The notes under the pieces are model-generated. The model was not told the DNA's origin. It searched no databases and saw nothing but the letters and a program-made list of their open reading frames with translations. Positions 55,228-63,134 of a DNA stretch of 64,000 bases are shown here, one piece after another (the first letter of the stretch is position 1; every line of letters starts with the position of its first letter). The stretch covers positions 372,001 to 436,000 of the forward strand of contig NZ_JBGCCU010000006.1 of NCBI RefSeq assembly GCF_041261445.1, given 5' to 3'. The DNA comes from Catenulispora sp. EB89. GTDB lineage: Bacteria; Actinomycetota; Actinomycetes; Streptomycetales; Catenulisporaceae. Made by a program: the position numbers and the translations under genes.

Positions 55228-56066
55228 GCGGGAAGTGCTTCGGCAGCGGCGCTGGCGGCGTCCCAGGCCGGGCTCTCCAGCAGCGTGGTGACCTGATCCG
55301 AGGTCAGGAGCAGCGGGGCGCCGGGCGCCGCGGGGCTCTTGTCGTTCAGGGAGTTGGTCTCGATGGCGGACAGGCTTGAGCCGTCGGCGCGAACCAGCGT
55401 CACGTCGAGGGTGGTGTGGTCGGATTGGGGGCCGTCGGTGCCGGCGGAGATCTGGCTGACGTACACGGTCGAACCGCCGCCGACGGCCTGCGGTACGCCG
55501 GACTCGGAGGCGGCGTCCGGGTGGCCGGAGACGACGATGACGATGGATCCGATGCCGAGCTGGGTGGAAAGGCGTGCGCTGACCACGATCATGTCCAGGG
55601 GCATCACGTTCACGGGGGCGGTGAAGTCGCTGCCGCGGGCCAGGTAGGAGCTGCCGGTGACGCCGGTGCCTTGGAGGCTGTATTTCAGGGTGCTGATGAG
55701 CTCGTTGCCGGTGATCTGTGTCTGCGTCTGTGTCTGTGTCTGTGGAGCGCCGGTGGAGGTTGGGGCGCCGGCGTCCGGGGTGCCGGGCAGGTTGGTCGTC
55801 GACGGCGTGGCCGTCGCCAGGCTGGTCGTCGGCGTGCCGGCTGTCGGCGTACCACCGGCACCGGCACCGCTCGTCCGATGCGGCCCGAAGAGCACCACCC
55901 CCGCGAACACGACCGTCACAGCCAGCGCCGAACCCAGCACCTGGACGCCCCGCTGCAGGCGCCGCATCCGCGTCCCGCGCGTGACGCCGCCGGCGGCGAG
56001 CCGCACGACGTCCGGTTCCAACCGGCGCGCGGTCTCCCGCATGGCTTGAGGCAGATCGTCGCGCAC
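55194..56066 (-). CDS. Membrane-anchored protein with Thr/Ala/Pro-rich linker
   Basis: This 290-residue protein starts at GTG 56066 (GAGGAG five bases upstream) as MRDDLPQAMRETARRLEPDV. A membrane helix follows (about 48-66), then a Thr/Pro/Ala/Gly linker with a QTQTQTQTQ repeat and a 170-residue extracellular domain. The N-terminus resembles the membrane partner that often follows an RNA polymerase sigma factor (SigE-family) in actinobacteria, but no sigma gene is present here. It could be an orphan anti-sigma-like sensor. The end overlaps the alpha/beta hydrolase gene by 34 bases. Confidence 0.7.
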   Translation of the reverse strand: MRDDLPQAMRETARRLEPDVVRLAAGGVTRGTRMRRLQRGVQVLGSALAVTVVFAGVVLFGPHRTSGAGAGGTPTAGTPTTSLATATPSTTNLPGTPDAGAPTSTGAPQTQTQTQTQITGNELISTLKYSLQGTGVTGSSYLARGSDFTAPVNVMPLDMIVVSARLSTQLGIGSIVIVVSGHPDAASESGVPQAVGGGSTVYVSQISAGTDGPQSDHTTLDVTLVRADGSSLSAIETNSLNDKSPAAPGAPLLLTSDQVTTLLESPAWDAASAAAEALPAQQPTSATSSP

Positions 56067-56141
56067 GGGTCTCCTCTTCCGGCTCGGTTCCTCCTGCGTG
56101 ATGTTCGACGCGCGCCGGGCGACGGTTGTTACGGTGGCGGT

Positions 56142-56891
56142 ATGCCGACCGTCGAGGACTGCGAAGTCGCTCAGACCTGCTGGTTCACGTGCCGCGCCGA
56201 GGTTCTCGGCGGGCAGAGCTGGACCGATGGACCGTTGACGTGGGTCCGTGAGGGCGACGAGCAAAGCCTGATGTTCCCGCAACGACTTCCCGCCGACGCC
56301 GTCCTGCGGGGCGTGGAGCGGGCTCGGGATACCGGCGTGCGGATCATCGGGGCGTGGCTGGGGGCGGAGGTCGACGCGTCGGCGTTGGCGGCTGCGGGGT
56401 TCGAGCGCGGGTGGGAGCCCTGGTGGATGACGGCTGCGGTGGCCGATGTCGGTGCCGCCGACGACCCGCGGATCGAGCTTCAGCAGGACACGCTCGATTA
56501 CACCGGCGAGTACGCGGATTACCGGAAGACCTTGTTGATGACCCGTGTGCGTCCTCAGCACACGTGGTACGCCGCCGCCTACAACCACCCGAGCGGCCGG
56601 TTCGCGGGTCGTGCGTGGTCGCATCTGGGCGGTGGGGCGCAGGGTGGGGCCGCTGGTGGGACGGCCGGCGAGACGGCCGGCGTGTTCGACATGGAGGTGT
56701 GGCCGGCGTTCCAGCGGCGAGGGCTTGGCAGTGGACTGCTACGCGCGGTGGTGGCGGCTGCTGCGGACGCCGGGGCGCGCCACGCGGTGCTGAACGCGAC
56801 GCCGCAGGGGAAGCTGCTGTACGAGTCCTGCGGCTTCCGTCAGATCGGCGCGGGCATCACGTGGTGGCTGCATCTCGCGCCCCGGGGTTGA
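56142..56891 (+). CDS. GNAT family N-acetyltransferase
   Basis: This 249-residue protein has a C-terminal acetyltransferase domain (about 150-245) with VFDMEVWPAFQRRGLGSGLLRAVV (the QRRGLG acetyl-CoA motif) and LLYESCGFRQIG. The N-terminal half is a divergent extra GNAT-like domain. A Gly/Ala-rich loop (GGGAQGGAAGGTAGE) interrupts the second domain just before the core. It starts at ATG 56142, divergent from the membrane gene by 75 bases. The substrate is unknown. Confidence 0.85.
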   Translation: MPTVEDCEVAQTCWFTCRAEVLGGQSWTDGPLTWVREGDEQSLMFPQRLPADAVLRGVERARDTGVRIIGAWLGAEVDASALAAAGFERGWEPWWMTAAVADVGAADDPRIELQQDTLDYTGEYADYRKTLLMTRVRPQHTWYAAAYNHPSGRFAGRAWSHLGGGAQGGAAGGTAGETAGVFDMEVWPAFQRRGLGSGLLRAVVAAAADAGARHAVLNATPQGKLLYESCGFRQIGAGITWWLHLAPRG

Positions 56892-56984
56892 CCTGGCAGG
56901 AGGCGCTGCGGCCCGCTAACCTTGCGTGCGCGCGTCCTCGGGAGGGGGCCGCGCACAGGGGTGATTTCAGACATGGGGGAAGTA

Positions 56985-57674
56985 ATGTCTTTGCGTTCTC
57001 GGCGTTCCAGCCTGCCCGTCCGCGTTTTGCTCGCAGTGGGAGTGGTGTCGTTGGCGGCTGCGGGGTGCGCCTCGCAGGGGGTGACCGCCGGGCAGGCGGC
57101 GGATTCGGGGGCGATCAGTTCGCCGCCGGTTTCCGTGACTTCGGGTACTGATTCGCCGTCCGCGGTGTCGAGCTCGTCATCGGCTTCGCCGGCGGACTCG
57201 GCTTCGTCCGTCGACCAGCCGCCGTCGGACAGCTCGACGTCGGCCAGCGCGCCGGGCAAGCTCTACAAGCTGACCGACACCGTCACCGAGGGCGGCTTCA
57301 CGCTCAAAATCAACTCCATCACGATGCCCTGGAACCCGCCGGCCGGTGCGCAGTTCACGCCGGCGCCCACCCGGAGCTGGCTGATGATGGACTTCACGGT
57401 CACCAACGTCAGCGGGGCACAGTCGATGTTCGACACCATCGGCGCCTTCGACCTGCGGGACAACGCCAACGCCTCGCATCTGACGTCGGTCGTGCCCGGT
57501 GACACGCTGCCGGCGGGGAAGCTGTTCCAGGACCACGAGGTGAAGCCCGGCGAGACGGCGCGCGGCGAGGTGGTCTTCGACCTTCCGCAGAACGGCGGCC
57601 CGTTCCGGCTCATCTTCAAGGGGAACATGTGGCATGCCAGCCAGAACCCGCCGTCGATCTCGCTGAGCAAGTGA
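56985..57674 (+). CDS. Lipoprotein with DUF4352-like immunoglobulin-fold domain
   Basis: This 229-residue lipoprotein has a signal peptide with basic start and lipobox LAAAGC, lipidated Cys28. A Ser/Ala/Thr/Pro linker follows (about 30-90), then a beta-rich domain resembling the DUF4352 fold: TDTVTEGGFTLKINSIT, WLMMDFTVTNVSG, VKPGETARGEVVFDLP, FRLIFKG. These are extracellular and of unknown function. GGGGGAAGTA lies before ATG 56985; ATG 56973 in frame is less likely. Confidence 0.85.
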   Translation: MSLRSRRSSLPVRVLLAVGVVSLAAAGCASQGVTAGQAADSGAISSPPVSVTSGTDSPSAVSSSSSASPADSASSVDQPPSDSSTSASAPGKLYKLTDTVTEGGFTLKINSITMPWNPPAGAQFTPAPTRSWLMMDFTVTNVSGAQSMFDTIGAFDLRDNANASHLTSVVPGDTLPAGKLFQDHEVKPGETARGEVVFDLPQNGGPFRLIFKGNMWHASQNPPSISLSK

Positions 57675-57795
57675 CGGCGGCCCGGTGAGCGCGGCCAACT
57701 GACGCCGCGTATGTGAGATCGGCCGGGTCCGGCGAGGTGCCCTCCGCCGGACCCGGAGGCCGCCCTCCGCGCCGGGCTTGCCTATCCTGGGCCGC

Positions 57796-58251
57796 ATGAC
57801 CAACATCATCCCGATCGGCCAAGTGGTCGGCGGCCGTACCGAGCCCCGTGACGACGACTGGGGCGGCGAGCAGGCCGTCATCCGGCTCGACGAGCGCTTC
57901 GTACCCGAGGCGCTGGCCGGGCTGGACGCGTTCTCGCACGTGGAGGTCGTCTACCAGTTCCACCTGGTGGACCCGGACAAGGTGCAGACCGGGGCCCGGC
58001 ATCCGCGGAACAACACGGAGTGGCCGCTGGTCGGGATCTTCGCGCAACGCGGGAAGAACCGGCCGAACCGGATCGGGGTCTCGCGCTGCCGGCTGGTGCG
58101 GGTCGACGGGCTCGAGATGCACGTCGCCGGGCTCGACGCGGTGGACGGGACGCCGGTGCTCGATGTGAAGCCGTACATGGTGGAGTTCGGGCCGATCGGC
58201 GACGTGACGCAGCCGGAGTGGGCGACCGAGCTGATGCGCGAGTACTACTGA
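57796..58251 (+). CDS. TrmO/TsaA-family tRNA methyltransferase
   Basis: This 151-residue protein belongs to the TrmO (UPF0066/TsaA, VirR) family, which methylates N6 of t6A37 in certain tRNAs using S-adenosylmethionine. Conserved parts are the opening IGQVVGGRTEPRDDDW, FSHVEVVYQFH, the RHPRNNTEWPLVGIFAQR core and DVKPYMVEFG. It is the short form with only the catalytic domain. ATG 57796 is used; an earlier TTG gives a longer, less likely N-terminus. It is a single gene convergent with an SDR. Confidence 0.9.
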   Translation: MTNIIPIGQVVGGRTEPRDDDWGGEQAVIRLDERFVPEALAGLDAFSHVEVVYQFHLVDPDKVQTGARHPRNNTEWPLVGIFAQRGKNRPNRIGVSRCRLVRVDGLEMHVAGLDAVDGTPVLDVKPYMVEFGPIGDVTQPEWATELMREYY

Positions 58252-58300
58252 GCTTCCCGAACTTCCTGACCTTCGGTTTGCCCGCCCCCTTCCGCCGCGT

Positions 58301-59044
58301 TCAGACCGTGTAGCCGCCGTCCACGGCCAGGGCGGTGCCGGTAATGTAGCGTCCGCCGGGCCCGGCCAGGAACGCGACGGCGTTCGCGATGTCCTCGGCG
58401 GCGCCGTAACGGCCGAGGGCGGTCAGCGAACGCTGGAAGTCGGCACTGTCGCCGTCGGCCGGGTTCATGTCGGTGTCGATCGGGCCCGGATCGACGATCG
58501 TGGCGGTGATCCCGCGCGGCCCGAGCTCGCGGGCCAGGCCCTTGGTCAGGCCGACGAGCGCCGATTTGGCCATCGCCTGCAGGACGAAGTTCTCGCCGGG
58601 CACGCGGCCGTTGAAGCACGACCCGATGCTGATCACCCGGCCGCCTTCACGCATGCGGCGGGCGGCGGCCTGGGAGATCAGGAAGACGGAGCGGACGTCG
58701 ACGGCGAGCACGCGGTCCAGCTCCGTCTCCGTGACCTGGTCCAGCGGGCCGTAGGTGAGGAAGCCGGCGTTGTTGACCAAGATGTCGAGGCCGCCGAGGT
58801 CCCGAACGGTCTGTTCGACAACTCGGGCGGCGGCATCCGGCGCGCTCAGGTCGGCGCGGATCGCGACGGCCCGGCCGCCGTCGGCCTGGATCTGCGCGAC
58901 CACCTTCTCCGCCTGCTCAGCGGCCTGCACGTAGGTCAGCGCGACCGCGGCGCCCTGCGCGGCCAGCTTGCGGGCGATCGCGGCGCCGATCCCGCGGCTC
59001 CCGCCGGTGACCAGGGCTACGGTTCCGGCCAGGTCGTTCATCAT
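58301..59044 (-). CDS. Short-chain dehydrogenase/reductase lacking the catalytic Tyr
   Basis: This 247-residue classical SDR has the coenzyme motif TGGSRGIG (13-20), NNAG (91-94), catalytic Ser142 in ISIGSC, and Lys160. The residue four before the Lys, where Tyr is expected (YxxxK), is Gln156 (VLQAMAK). Loss of the Tyr would normally abolish dehydrogenase activity. The rest, including PGPIDTDMNPAD and ALAVDGGY, is intact. It starts at ATG 59044. Sequence and reading frame are otherwise healthy, so it may be an atypical reductase or a non-enzymatic NAD(P)-binding protein. Confidence 0.88.
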   Translation of the reverse strand: MMNDLAGTVALVTGGSRGIGAAIARKLAAQGAAVALTYVQAAEQAEKVVAQIQADGGRAVAIRADLSAPDAAARVVEQTVRDLGGLDILVNNAGFLTYGPLDQVTETELDRVLAVDVRSVFLISQAAARRMREGGRVISIGSCFNGRVPGENFVLQAMAKSALVGLTKGLARELGPRGITATIVDPGPIDTDMNPADGDSADFQRSLTALGRYGAAEDIANAVAFLAGPGGRYITGTALAVDGGYTV

Positions 59045-59197
59045 CGGTTCCTTTCGTCACGGGTCCGGTGTGGGCCCGTGACGAAAGGATCGATCCTTGC
59101 CATCAGTGTGAGAGTCAAGCGGTGCGGTTTCGCGCATACGACATCGCCGCCCGGCCACAGTCTGCTCGGCCGCGCTCGCCGCCTGCCCTAGAGCCCG

Positions 59198-59485
59198 CTA
59201 CCGCAGGTCATCCGGGGCGCCGGGGTCACCACCGTCCCCATCCCCGCGATGCCGCACCGTCTCCACCACGTGCCCGACCGCCTCACGCCCCTTGGAAGCG
59301 GTGTTCCGCGTGATCTCGAACGCCTGCACCTGGATCACGTTCGCGGTCTGCCGCACCGCCGGCGCATCGGCGACCTTGCGCACCGCCGTCCGCATCTTCT
59401 CGTACTGCTCGCGCCCGGCACGCGTGCCAAGCACATACCCGGCCCCGAGCCCGGCGGCCAACGTCATCTTCGTCCCAGCCTTCAT
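59198..59485 (-). CDS. YtxH-like small protein
   Basis: This 95-residue protein begins MKAGTKMTLAAGLGAGYVLGTRAGREQYEKMR, the YtxH-type start: a short Gly-rich helix followed by an amphipathic coiled segment. Such proteins are induced by general stress in other bacteria and are weakly membrane-associated; the function is unknown. The end is rich in Asp and Gly. It is the last chromosomal gene before the tRNA pair and the integrated element. Confidence 0.85.
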   Translation of the reverse strand: MKAGTKMTLAAGLGAGYVLGTRAGREQYEKMRTAVRKVADAPAVRQTANVIQVQAFEITRNTASKGREAVGHVVETVRHRGDGDGGDPGAPDDLR

Positions 59486-59678
59486 GGCAACCCCAATACC
59501 CCCGACCCGATCCGACGAACGGACCTTACGACGGACGGGCGACCCACCAGAGTTCCCACACCCGCCCCGACCTGCCGAACAAAGCGGATTGCGGATCTCC
59601 CCCCAGGATGCGCTAACCTAGTCACGCACCGCCGGACCGGAACCGCGCCAAGCGCCAAGGACCGACGGACAAGAACGA

Positions 59679-59751
59679 TCCTGCATAGCTCAATTGGCAG
59701 AGCAGCCGGCTGTTAACCGGCAGGTTATAGGTTCGAGTCCTATTGCAGGAG
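59679..59751 (+). tRNA. tRNA-Asn (GTT)
   Basis: A complete 73-nt cloverleaf: acceptor TCCTGCA with TGCAGGA, D-arm TAGCTCAATTGGCAGAGCA, anticodon stem GCCGG/CCGGC with loop CTGTTAA (anticodon GTT at 59712-59714), a T-arm containing TTCGAGTCC, and discriminator G. CCA is not encoded. Confidence 0.97.
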
Positions 59752-59760
59752 CGCACGACG

Positions 59761-59804
59761 AACGTCTCCGCTCACGTGGAAACCCACGCGACCCGGAGAC
59801 GTTT
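59761..59804 (+). terminator. Terminator after tRNA-Asn
   Basis: AACGTCTCCG (59761-59770) pairs with CGGAGACGTT (59794-59803), with an inner CGTGG/CCACG stem and a following TTT. It lies nine bases after the tRNA. Confidence 0.75.
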
Positions 59805-59902
59805 GCCGTCAGTAGGGGGAGTCGATCACAGGGGAGGGTTGATCCGCCGCGGCGCCGGGCAGATGCCCACCATCGTCGTGAGCGGCGAGACACTTCCCAT
59901 TT

Positions 59903-59976
<74 letters not shown>

Positions 59977-59999
59977 CTCCTAACTTAATGAAAACATGT

Positions 60000-60031
60000 G
60001 GCCCTGACCAGGGAATGACCAGGTCAGGGCC
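60000..60031. terminator. Terminator between the CAT tRNA and the integrase
   Basis: GGCCCTGACC (60000-60009) pairs with GGTCAGGGCC (60022-60031). TTCTATTC follows on the plus strand and CACATGTTTTC on the minus strand, so it may serve both the tRNA and the integrase operon. The direct repeat GCGGCAAA at 60127 and 60138 just beyond it may be integrase arm sites. Confidence 0.7.
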
Positions 60032-60167
60032 GTTCTATTCAGCTCAAGCTGTTGACTTTGAGTGAGACTCGTCCAGCACGCGCTACCCGGCTCTACCCGA
60101 CTTTTCACGGCCGTTTACGGCTGGCCGCGGCAAATACGCGGCAAAAGATCTTGAACGGCCTCCCAGG

Positions 60168-61631
60168 TCAACCGTCATCTTGATCTCCGCTCACGTCCCG
60201 TAGGACCTCCGCGTCGACCGGCAGGTCGTACATCCGGTCAAGCAGGCCGCGCAGCACCGCCTCGTTGTCGATGACGTTCACGTAGGTTGCGAGCAGTACC
60301 GGCACAGAGCTGCCCGCCCATTGGGCGACGTTCGCCGGCGGGATGCCACGGTTGAGCCAGTTGGTCAGGCACAGGTGGCGCCAGTCGTACAACGTCTTGG
60401 CCAGCGCCGAGGCGACTTGCTCCTCACTGAGAACCGCCTGCCGCGCTCTCTTGAGGGCCTTGTCGAGCACGGAGTAGGCGAGTTCGCCGCCCCGCTGCCC
60501 ACTGAACATGCGGGTCCCCGGCTTGAGCTCCTTCTCGGCGATGTAGGCGGAGAGCTTCTGCTCAAGAACCGGGTGCACGGGCACGCGACGGCTCTCGCTG
60601 CGAGCCCTGCCCTTCAACCCGCGACGCTGACGGCGCGTGCCGTCATCAGTCCAGCGCTTGGCAGTTTCGGGAGCCGCCTCATAGAGGACGAGTTCGCCCC
60701 ATCCCCCGCCTGTCTTGGCACCCACGAAGTCGCCGACTTCCATAGCCACGATCTCCTCCGGGCGCGGCCCCGCCCGGTACATCACCTCCATCGCCAGTTC
60801 CAGCACCCGGCCGTTGCGACTGGTGCGGCCCACGGCGGCCAGAAGTGCTTCGGCCGTCGCCTGGTCTGTGAGGCGCCTCCTGTCGACCGGGATGATCGCC
60901 TTGGTCGGCGGGCTCGCTTTGGTGTCGGAGATCTCCATTGCCGTCAGCGGGTTGACCTCCAACTGCTTGAAGCGGACGCAGTAGGCGAGGAAGTTGTTCA
61001 TGATCGCCCGATAGCGCTTGTAGGACGACTCCGCCATCGGCTTGCCATCGAGCTTGCGAACAATCTTCGAGAAAACGTCTTCGAAGGTGTTTGCGTCTTC
61101 CAGGTCGGCAACGGGCCGAGTACGTCCACTCACCCACTCGACGATCACAGCGACATCTGCCGGCATCGCCTTTCGCTGAGTGACGGCGAACTGCCAGTTC
61201 CTCAAAGCCGCGCGCAGCTTCGTGCCACTGATGCGCGCAGATGGTGTTTCGGTGAGCATCGCAGCGGTGAATGCCGTCATCGCCTTCGCGATATCCACCC
61301 GATAGGCAGCCGCAGCGTCGCGCCATTTACGGTCGACGAAGGCGGTAGCCAGGTCGAAAGCGCTCCGTTGCTGCACGGCAGGCTCGGTCCGCGCCTCGAC
61401 CGTCTTGGGGTGCGACAGCGGCAAGCCGGTGACGAACGCGAAGGCCTCGCCGTTGCGAAGGGCAGCGACCAGCATCGACCGATGGCTGTCCGCGGCCTTG
61501 GCGTTGGGGAAGGACTGATTGAACTCTTGGCCGTCGAGGAACCAACGGACCTGATAGTGAGTCCTTTTGGCGAGTTTGACCGGGCGGTTGGCCCACACCC
61601 TCACCTTGAAGGTCGTACGGACGTCTTTCAA
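60168..61631 (-). CDS. int: Tyrosine-recombinase integrase of the element
   Basis: This 487-residue integrase is of the actinomycete type. It has an N-terminal arm-binding region (RVWANRPVKLAKRTHYQVRW), a SAM-like core-binding domain (about 80-260), and the catalytic domain (about 280-460). Active-site parts are Arg in GPRPEEIVAM, Arg418 in LYDWRHLC, and Tyr450 in LLATYVNV. The box that usually reads WAGHS reads WAGSS here, so one conserved His is Ser. The start is TTG 61631, giving MKDVRTTFKVRVW and overlapping the excisionase stop as TTGA. It integrates the element at the tRNA. Expression is coupled to xis. Confidence 0.9.
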   Translation of the reverse strand: MKDVRTTFKVRVWANRPVKLAKRTHYQVRWFLDGQEFNQSFPNAKAADSHRSMLVAALRNGEAFAFVTGLPLSHPKTVEARTEPAVQQRSAFDLATAFVDRKWRDAAAAYRVDIAKAMTAFTAAMLTETPSARISGTKLRAALRNWQFAVTQRKAMPADVAVIVEWVSGRTRPVADLEDANTFEDVFSKIVRKLDGKPMAESSYKRYRAIMNNFLAYCVRFKQLEVNPLTAMEISDTKASPPTKAIIPVDRRRLTDQATAEALLAAVGRTSRNGRVLELAMEVMYRAGPRPEEIVAMEVGDFVGAKTGGGWGELVLYEAAPETAKRWTDDGTRRQRRGLKGRARSESRRVPVHPVLEQKLSAYIAEKELKPGTRMFSGQRGGELAYSVLDKALKRARQAVLSEEQVASALAKTLYDWRHLCLTNWLNRGIPPANVAQWAGSSVPVLLATYVNVIDNEAVLRGLLDRMYDLPVDAEVLRDVSGDQDDG

Positions 61632-61915
61632 GAACAACCCTGTTCCAGCCTGGTCAGCCAGGCTTCTACAGCCGCGCGGCGGAATCGCCACTGGCCGTTG
61701 GGGAGCTTGAACCCAACGGGAGCGGCTCCTTTCGCCAGCCAGTCATCGAATGTGGAGCGCGGAAGTGGAGTGTCTTCGTCCTCGCCGAGCTCAGCCAACA
61801 GGCGCTTGAGCGAGACGAGTTGGACGGCTGAAGAGCAGGTGCACGCTGGGGTACCCGCGAGGACATCAACCGTGTCGAGGTGAGGCCGCAGCCCGGCGGC
61901 AAGTCGCCGGCTCAT
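61628..61915 (-). CDS. xis: Excisionase / helix-turn-helix protein
   Basis: This 95-residue DNA-binding protein of the excisionase type has a winged-helix-like segment LPRSTFDDWLAKGAAPVGFKLPNGQWRFRRAAVEAWL, in which residues around KLPNGQWRF form the recognition wing. It directs the integrase towards excision. Start ATG 61915 overlaps the stop of the 24-residue gene (ATGA) and its stop overlaps the integrase TTG start, so the three are translated in a chain. The N-terminal 30 residues are less conserved in appearance. Confidence 0.82.
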   Translation of the reverse strand: MSRRLAAGLRPHLDTVDVLAGTPACTCSSAVQLVSLKRLLAELGEDEDTPLPRSTFDDWLAKGAAPVGFKLPNGQWRFRRAAVEAWLTRLEQGCS

Positions 61916-61986
61916 CGCGGGATCGGAAAGACCGGACGGCGGGAACTGAGTCCAGCGACCAAGGCGATGGTGTGCTCCTCGGCCAT
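61912..61986 (-). CDS. 24-residue peptide coupled to xis
   Basis: A short frame begins at ATG 61986 with GGAGG seven bases upstream, giving MAEEHTIALVAGL and ending PVFPIPR. Its TGA overlaps the xis ATG. The good ribosome site and coupling suggest it is translated, at least to load ribosomes for xis. A longer in-frame version back to about 62121 lacks a ribosome site. The function is unknown. Confidence 0.55.
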   Translation of the reverse strand: MAEEHTIALVAGLSSRRPVFPIPR

Positions 61987-62290
61987 GCGCAGTCCTCCAC
62001 GGGTAGTGCCGGGGTGGCGGCCTAGGCGGGCTTGAGCCGTACCGGAGCGGTTCCGAGCTGCGGGCGCGGACCTCACAGCAATCGATCCCAAATGAACGGC
62101 GTAAGCCAATCCGGTCGCCACTGTTCGTTTCAGCTAACACCAGGGTCGGTCCTCAGCTAACGTGCAGCAACTTGTAGTGCTCCCGTGAACAAGACTGTGG
62201 TTCGGTGCCAGCGCTGGCCGCACGCCGCGGCCCGCCTTGTGCAAGCGGAATCAGGCCTGCGACCAGCGCTTGAAGCGACGACAGCCGGGC
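61987..62290. promoter_or_regulatory. Intergenic region before the xis-int operon with TCAGCTAAC repeats
   Basis: No gene is supported in these 300 bases. TCAGCTAAC occurs twice (62130-62138 and 62153-62161), starts 23 bases apart, or about two helical turns, in an AT-richer stretch. This could be an operator for the leftward xis-int message. No clear promoter boxes are recognised. Confidence 0.4.
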
Positions 62291-62587
62291 CTAGGCCGAG
62301 AACGCGCTGCAATCCAGCAGGACGTCTCTGCGGTTGAGCACGTCTTCGGCGACCTTGCGAGACCACTCTTCGCGGCAGGCGGCTTCTACCGGCTCATTCG
62401 CGAACGCCGCACGGACCGCCCGGGTCAGCCCGTTCCAGTCACGATGGGCTCGTAACGCATCGCTGACCGCCTGACCCACCTGACTGCCGGTGAGAACGGC
62501 GCCGGCTTCTAGGTCGGAGCAGAAGACAGCGTCGGTGATACACGCCAGAGCGAGGTCGCTCTCGTTGAGATCCCACACGGCGATCAC
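62291..62587 (-). CDS. Hypothetical element protein (98 residues)
   Basis: This 98-residue soluble protein starts at GTG 62587, which overlaps the stop of the preceding 65-residue gene as GTGA. It begins MIAVWDLNESDLALACITDAVF, is mostly helical and acidic, and has three Cys (ACIT, FCSD, ACREE) plus DCSAFSA at the end. No family is recognised. Its base use is typical of coding DNA and coupling to the upstream gene makes it convincing. It precedes xis-int on the same strand, 300 bases away. Confidence 0.65.
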   Translation of the reverse strand: MIAVWDLNESDLALACITDAVFCSDLEAGAVLTGSQVGQAVSDALRAHRDWNGLTRAVRAAFANEPVEAACREEWSRKVAEDVLNRRDVLLDCSAFSA

Positions 62588-62781
62588 CGTCCAGCCGTGG
62601 CCGGAGCCACATTCAGGCCGACCAGCCGGTCGGAGATGGTGATCTGACCACCACGTCGCGAAATCCGCCCGAGAGCGACGACACGGCGCGGCTCGTGCGG
62701 CTCCGCGAAAGGGCTTGTCACCATGGCCACGATGACCACGACTCCGGCGAACATGCGCCGGGACATGACGAACTGGGACAC
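62584..62781 (-). CDS. Hypothetical small protein with a membrane segment (65 residues)
   Basis: Starts at GTG 62781 behind AGGAGGATTTC, a strong ribosome site. The 65-residue product has one hydrophobic helix (about residues 10-23: MFAGVVVIVAMV) after a basic start, then a basic tail (RISRRGGQITISDRLVGL). It is probably a small membrane or exported protein. Its stop overlaps the next gene (GTGA). It is preceded by the first copy of a structured leader repeated before the 64-residue gene. Confidence 0.65.
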   Translation of the reverse strand: MSQFVMSRRMFAGVVVIVAMVTSPFAEPHEPRRVVALGRISRRGGQITISDRLVGLNVAPATAGR

Positions 62782-62876
62782 GAAATCCTCCTGTGTAGGG
62801 GTGTCCTGGCCCGGCCGACGCTGTAACACCGGCCGGGCAGTTTCTTGATGGGATCGAGCGCCAACTCGACTCCGAG
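62782..62876 (-). repeat. Structured leader, copy 1
   Basis: On the minus strand this leader runs from GGCGCTCGATCCCATC through a hairpin CCCGGCCG-loop-CGGCCGGG (loop GTGTTACAGCGT), then GCCAGGACACCCCTACACAGGAGG to GTG 62781. About 50 bases next to the ribosome site are nearly identical to copy 2 before the 64-residue gene. The loop carries GTGTTACAG in both. Confidence 0.7.
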
Positions 62877-62895
62877 GGGACGTGCGCGTGAAGCC

Positions 62896-62943
62896 TCAGA
62901 CTTCGGGGTTTCCGAAGGCGACGACGGCCAACGGTTCGCTCAC
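62896..62943 (-). CDS. Possible 15-residue peptide
   Basis: GTG 62943 overlaps the stop of the 64-residue gene (GTGA) and gives MSEPLAVVAFGNPEV before a stop at 62896, 20 bases before leader copy 1. It has no ribosome site of its own; translation would depend on the coupling seen repeatedly in this operon. It may be an accidental frame. Confidence 0.3.
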   Translation of the reverse strand: MSEPLAVVAFGNPEV

Positions 62944-63134
62944 CGGCTCCACCACTTTCCGGCATCGATCCCGGCAGCCACGGCGAAGACCACGATGCTG
63001 AAGGTGAGGTCTTTCCCGACAAGCGACAGCCCGAGGGGCTCAAGGCCGTCAGCGAGCAACATGTCGTCGAGACCGGGGACGGGTTCGTCCTCGAAGGGCA
63101 GGAACTCGTCGTCGGGAATGGCAAAATGGGTCAC
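62940..63134 (-). CDS. Hypothetical small acidic protein (64 residues)
   Basis: Starts at GTG 63134 behind AGGAGGGAATCCA, a strong ribosome site. The N-terminal two-thirds are acidic (DDEFLPFEDEPVPGLDDMLL). A hydrophobic segment FSIVVFAVAAGI follows, then the end DAGKWWSR. It is a likely small protein attached to the membrane by its C-terminus. It is the first gene of the leftward micro-gene operon and follows leader copy 2. No family is recognised. Confidence 0.65.
   Translation of the reverse strand: MTHFAIPDDEFLPFEDEPVPGLDDMLLADGLEPLGLSLVGKDLTFSIVVFAVAAGIDAGKWWSR

Noticed and set aside
62157-62366. A 69-codon frame on the minus strand between the 98-residue gene and xis
   Set aside because: It overlaps the 98-residue gene in another frame, is Arg/Ala-rich and lacks a ribosome site.
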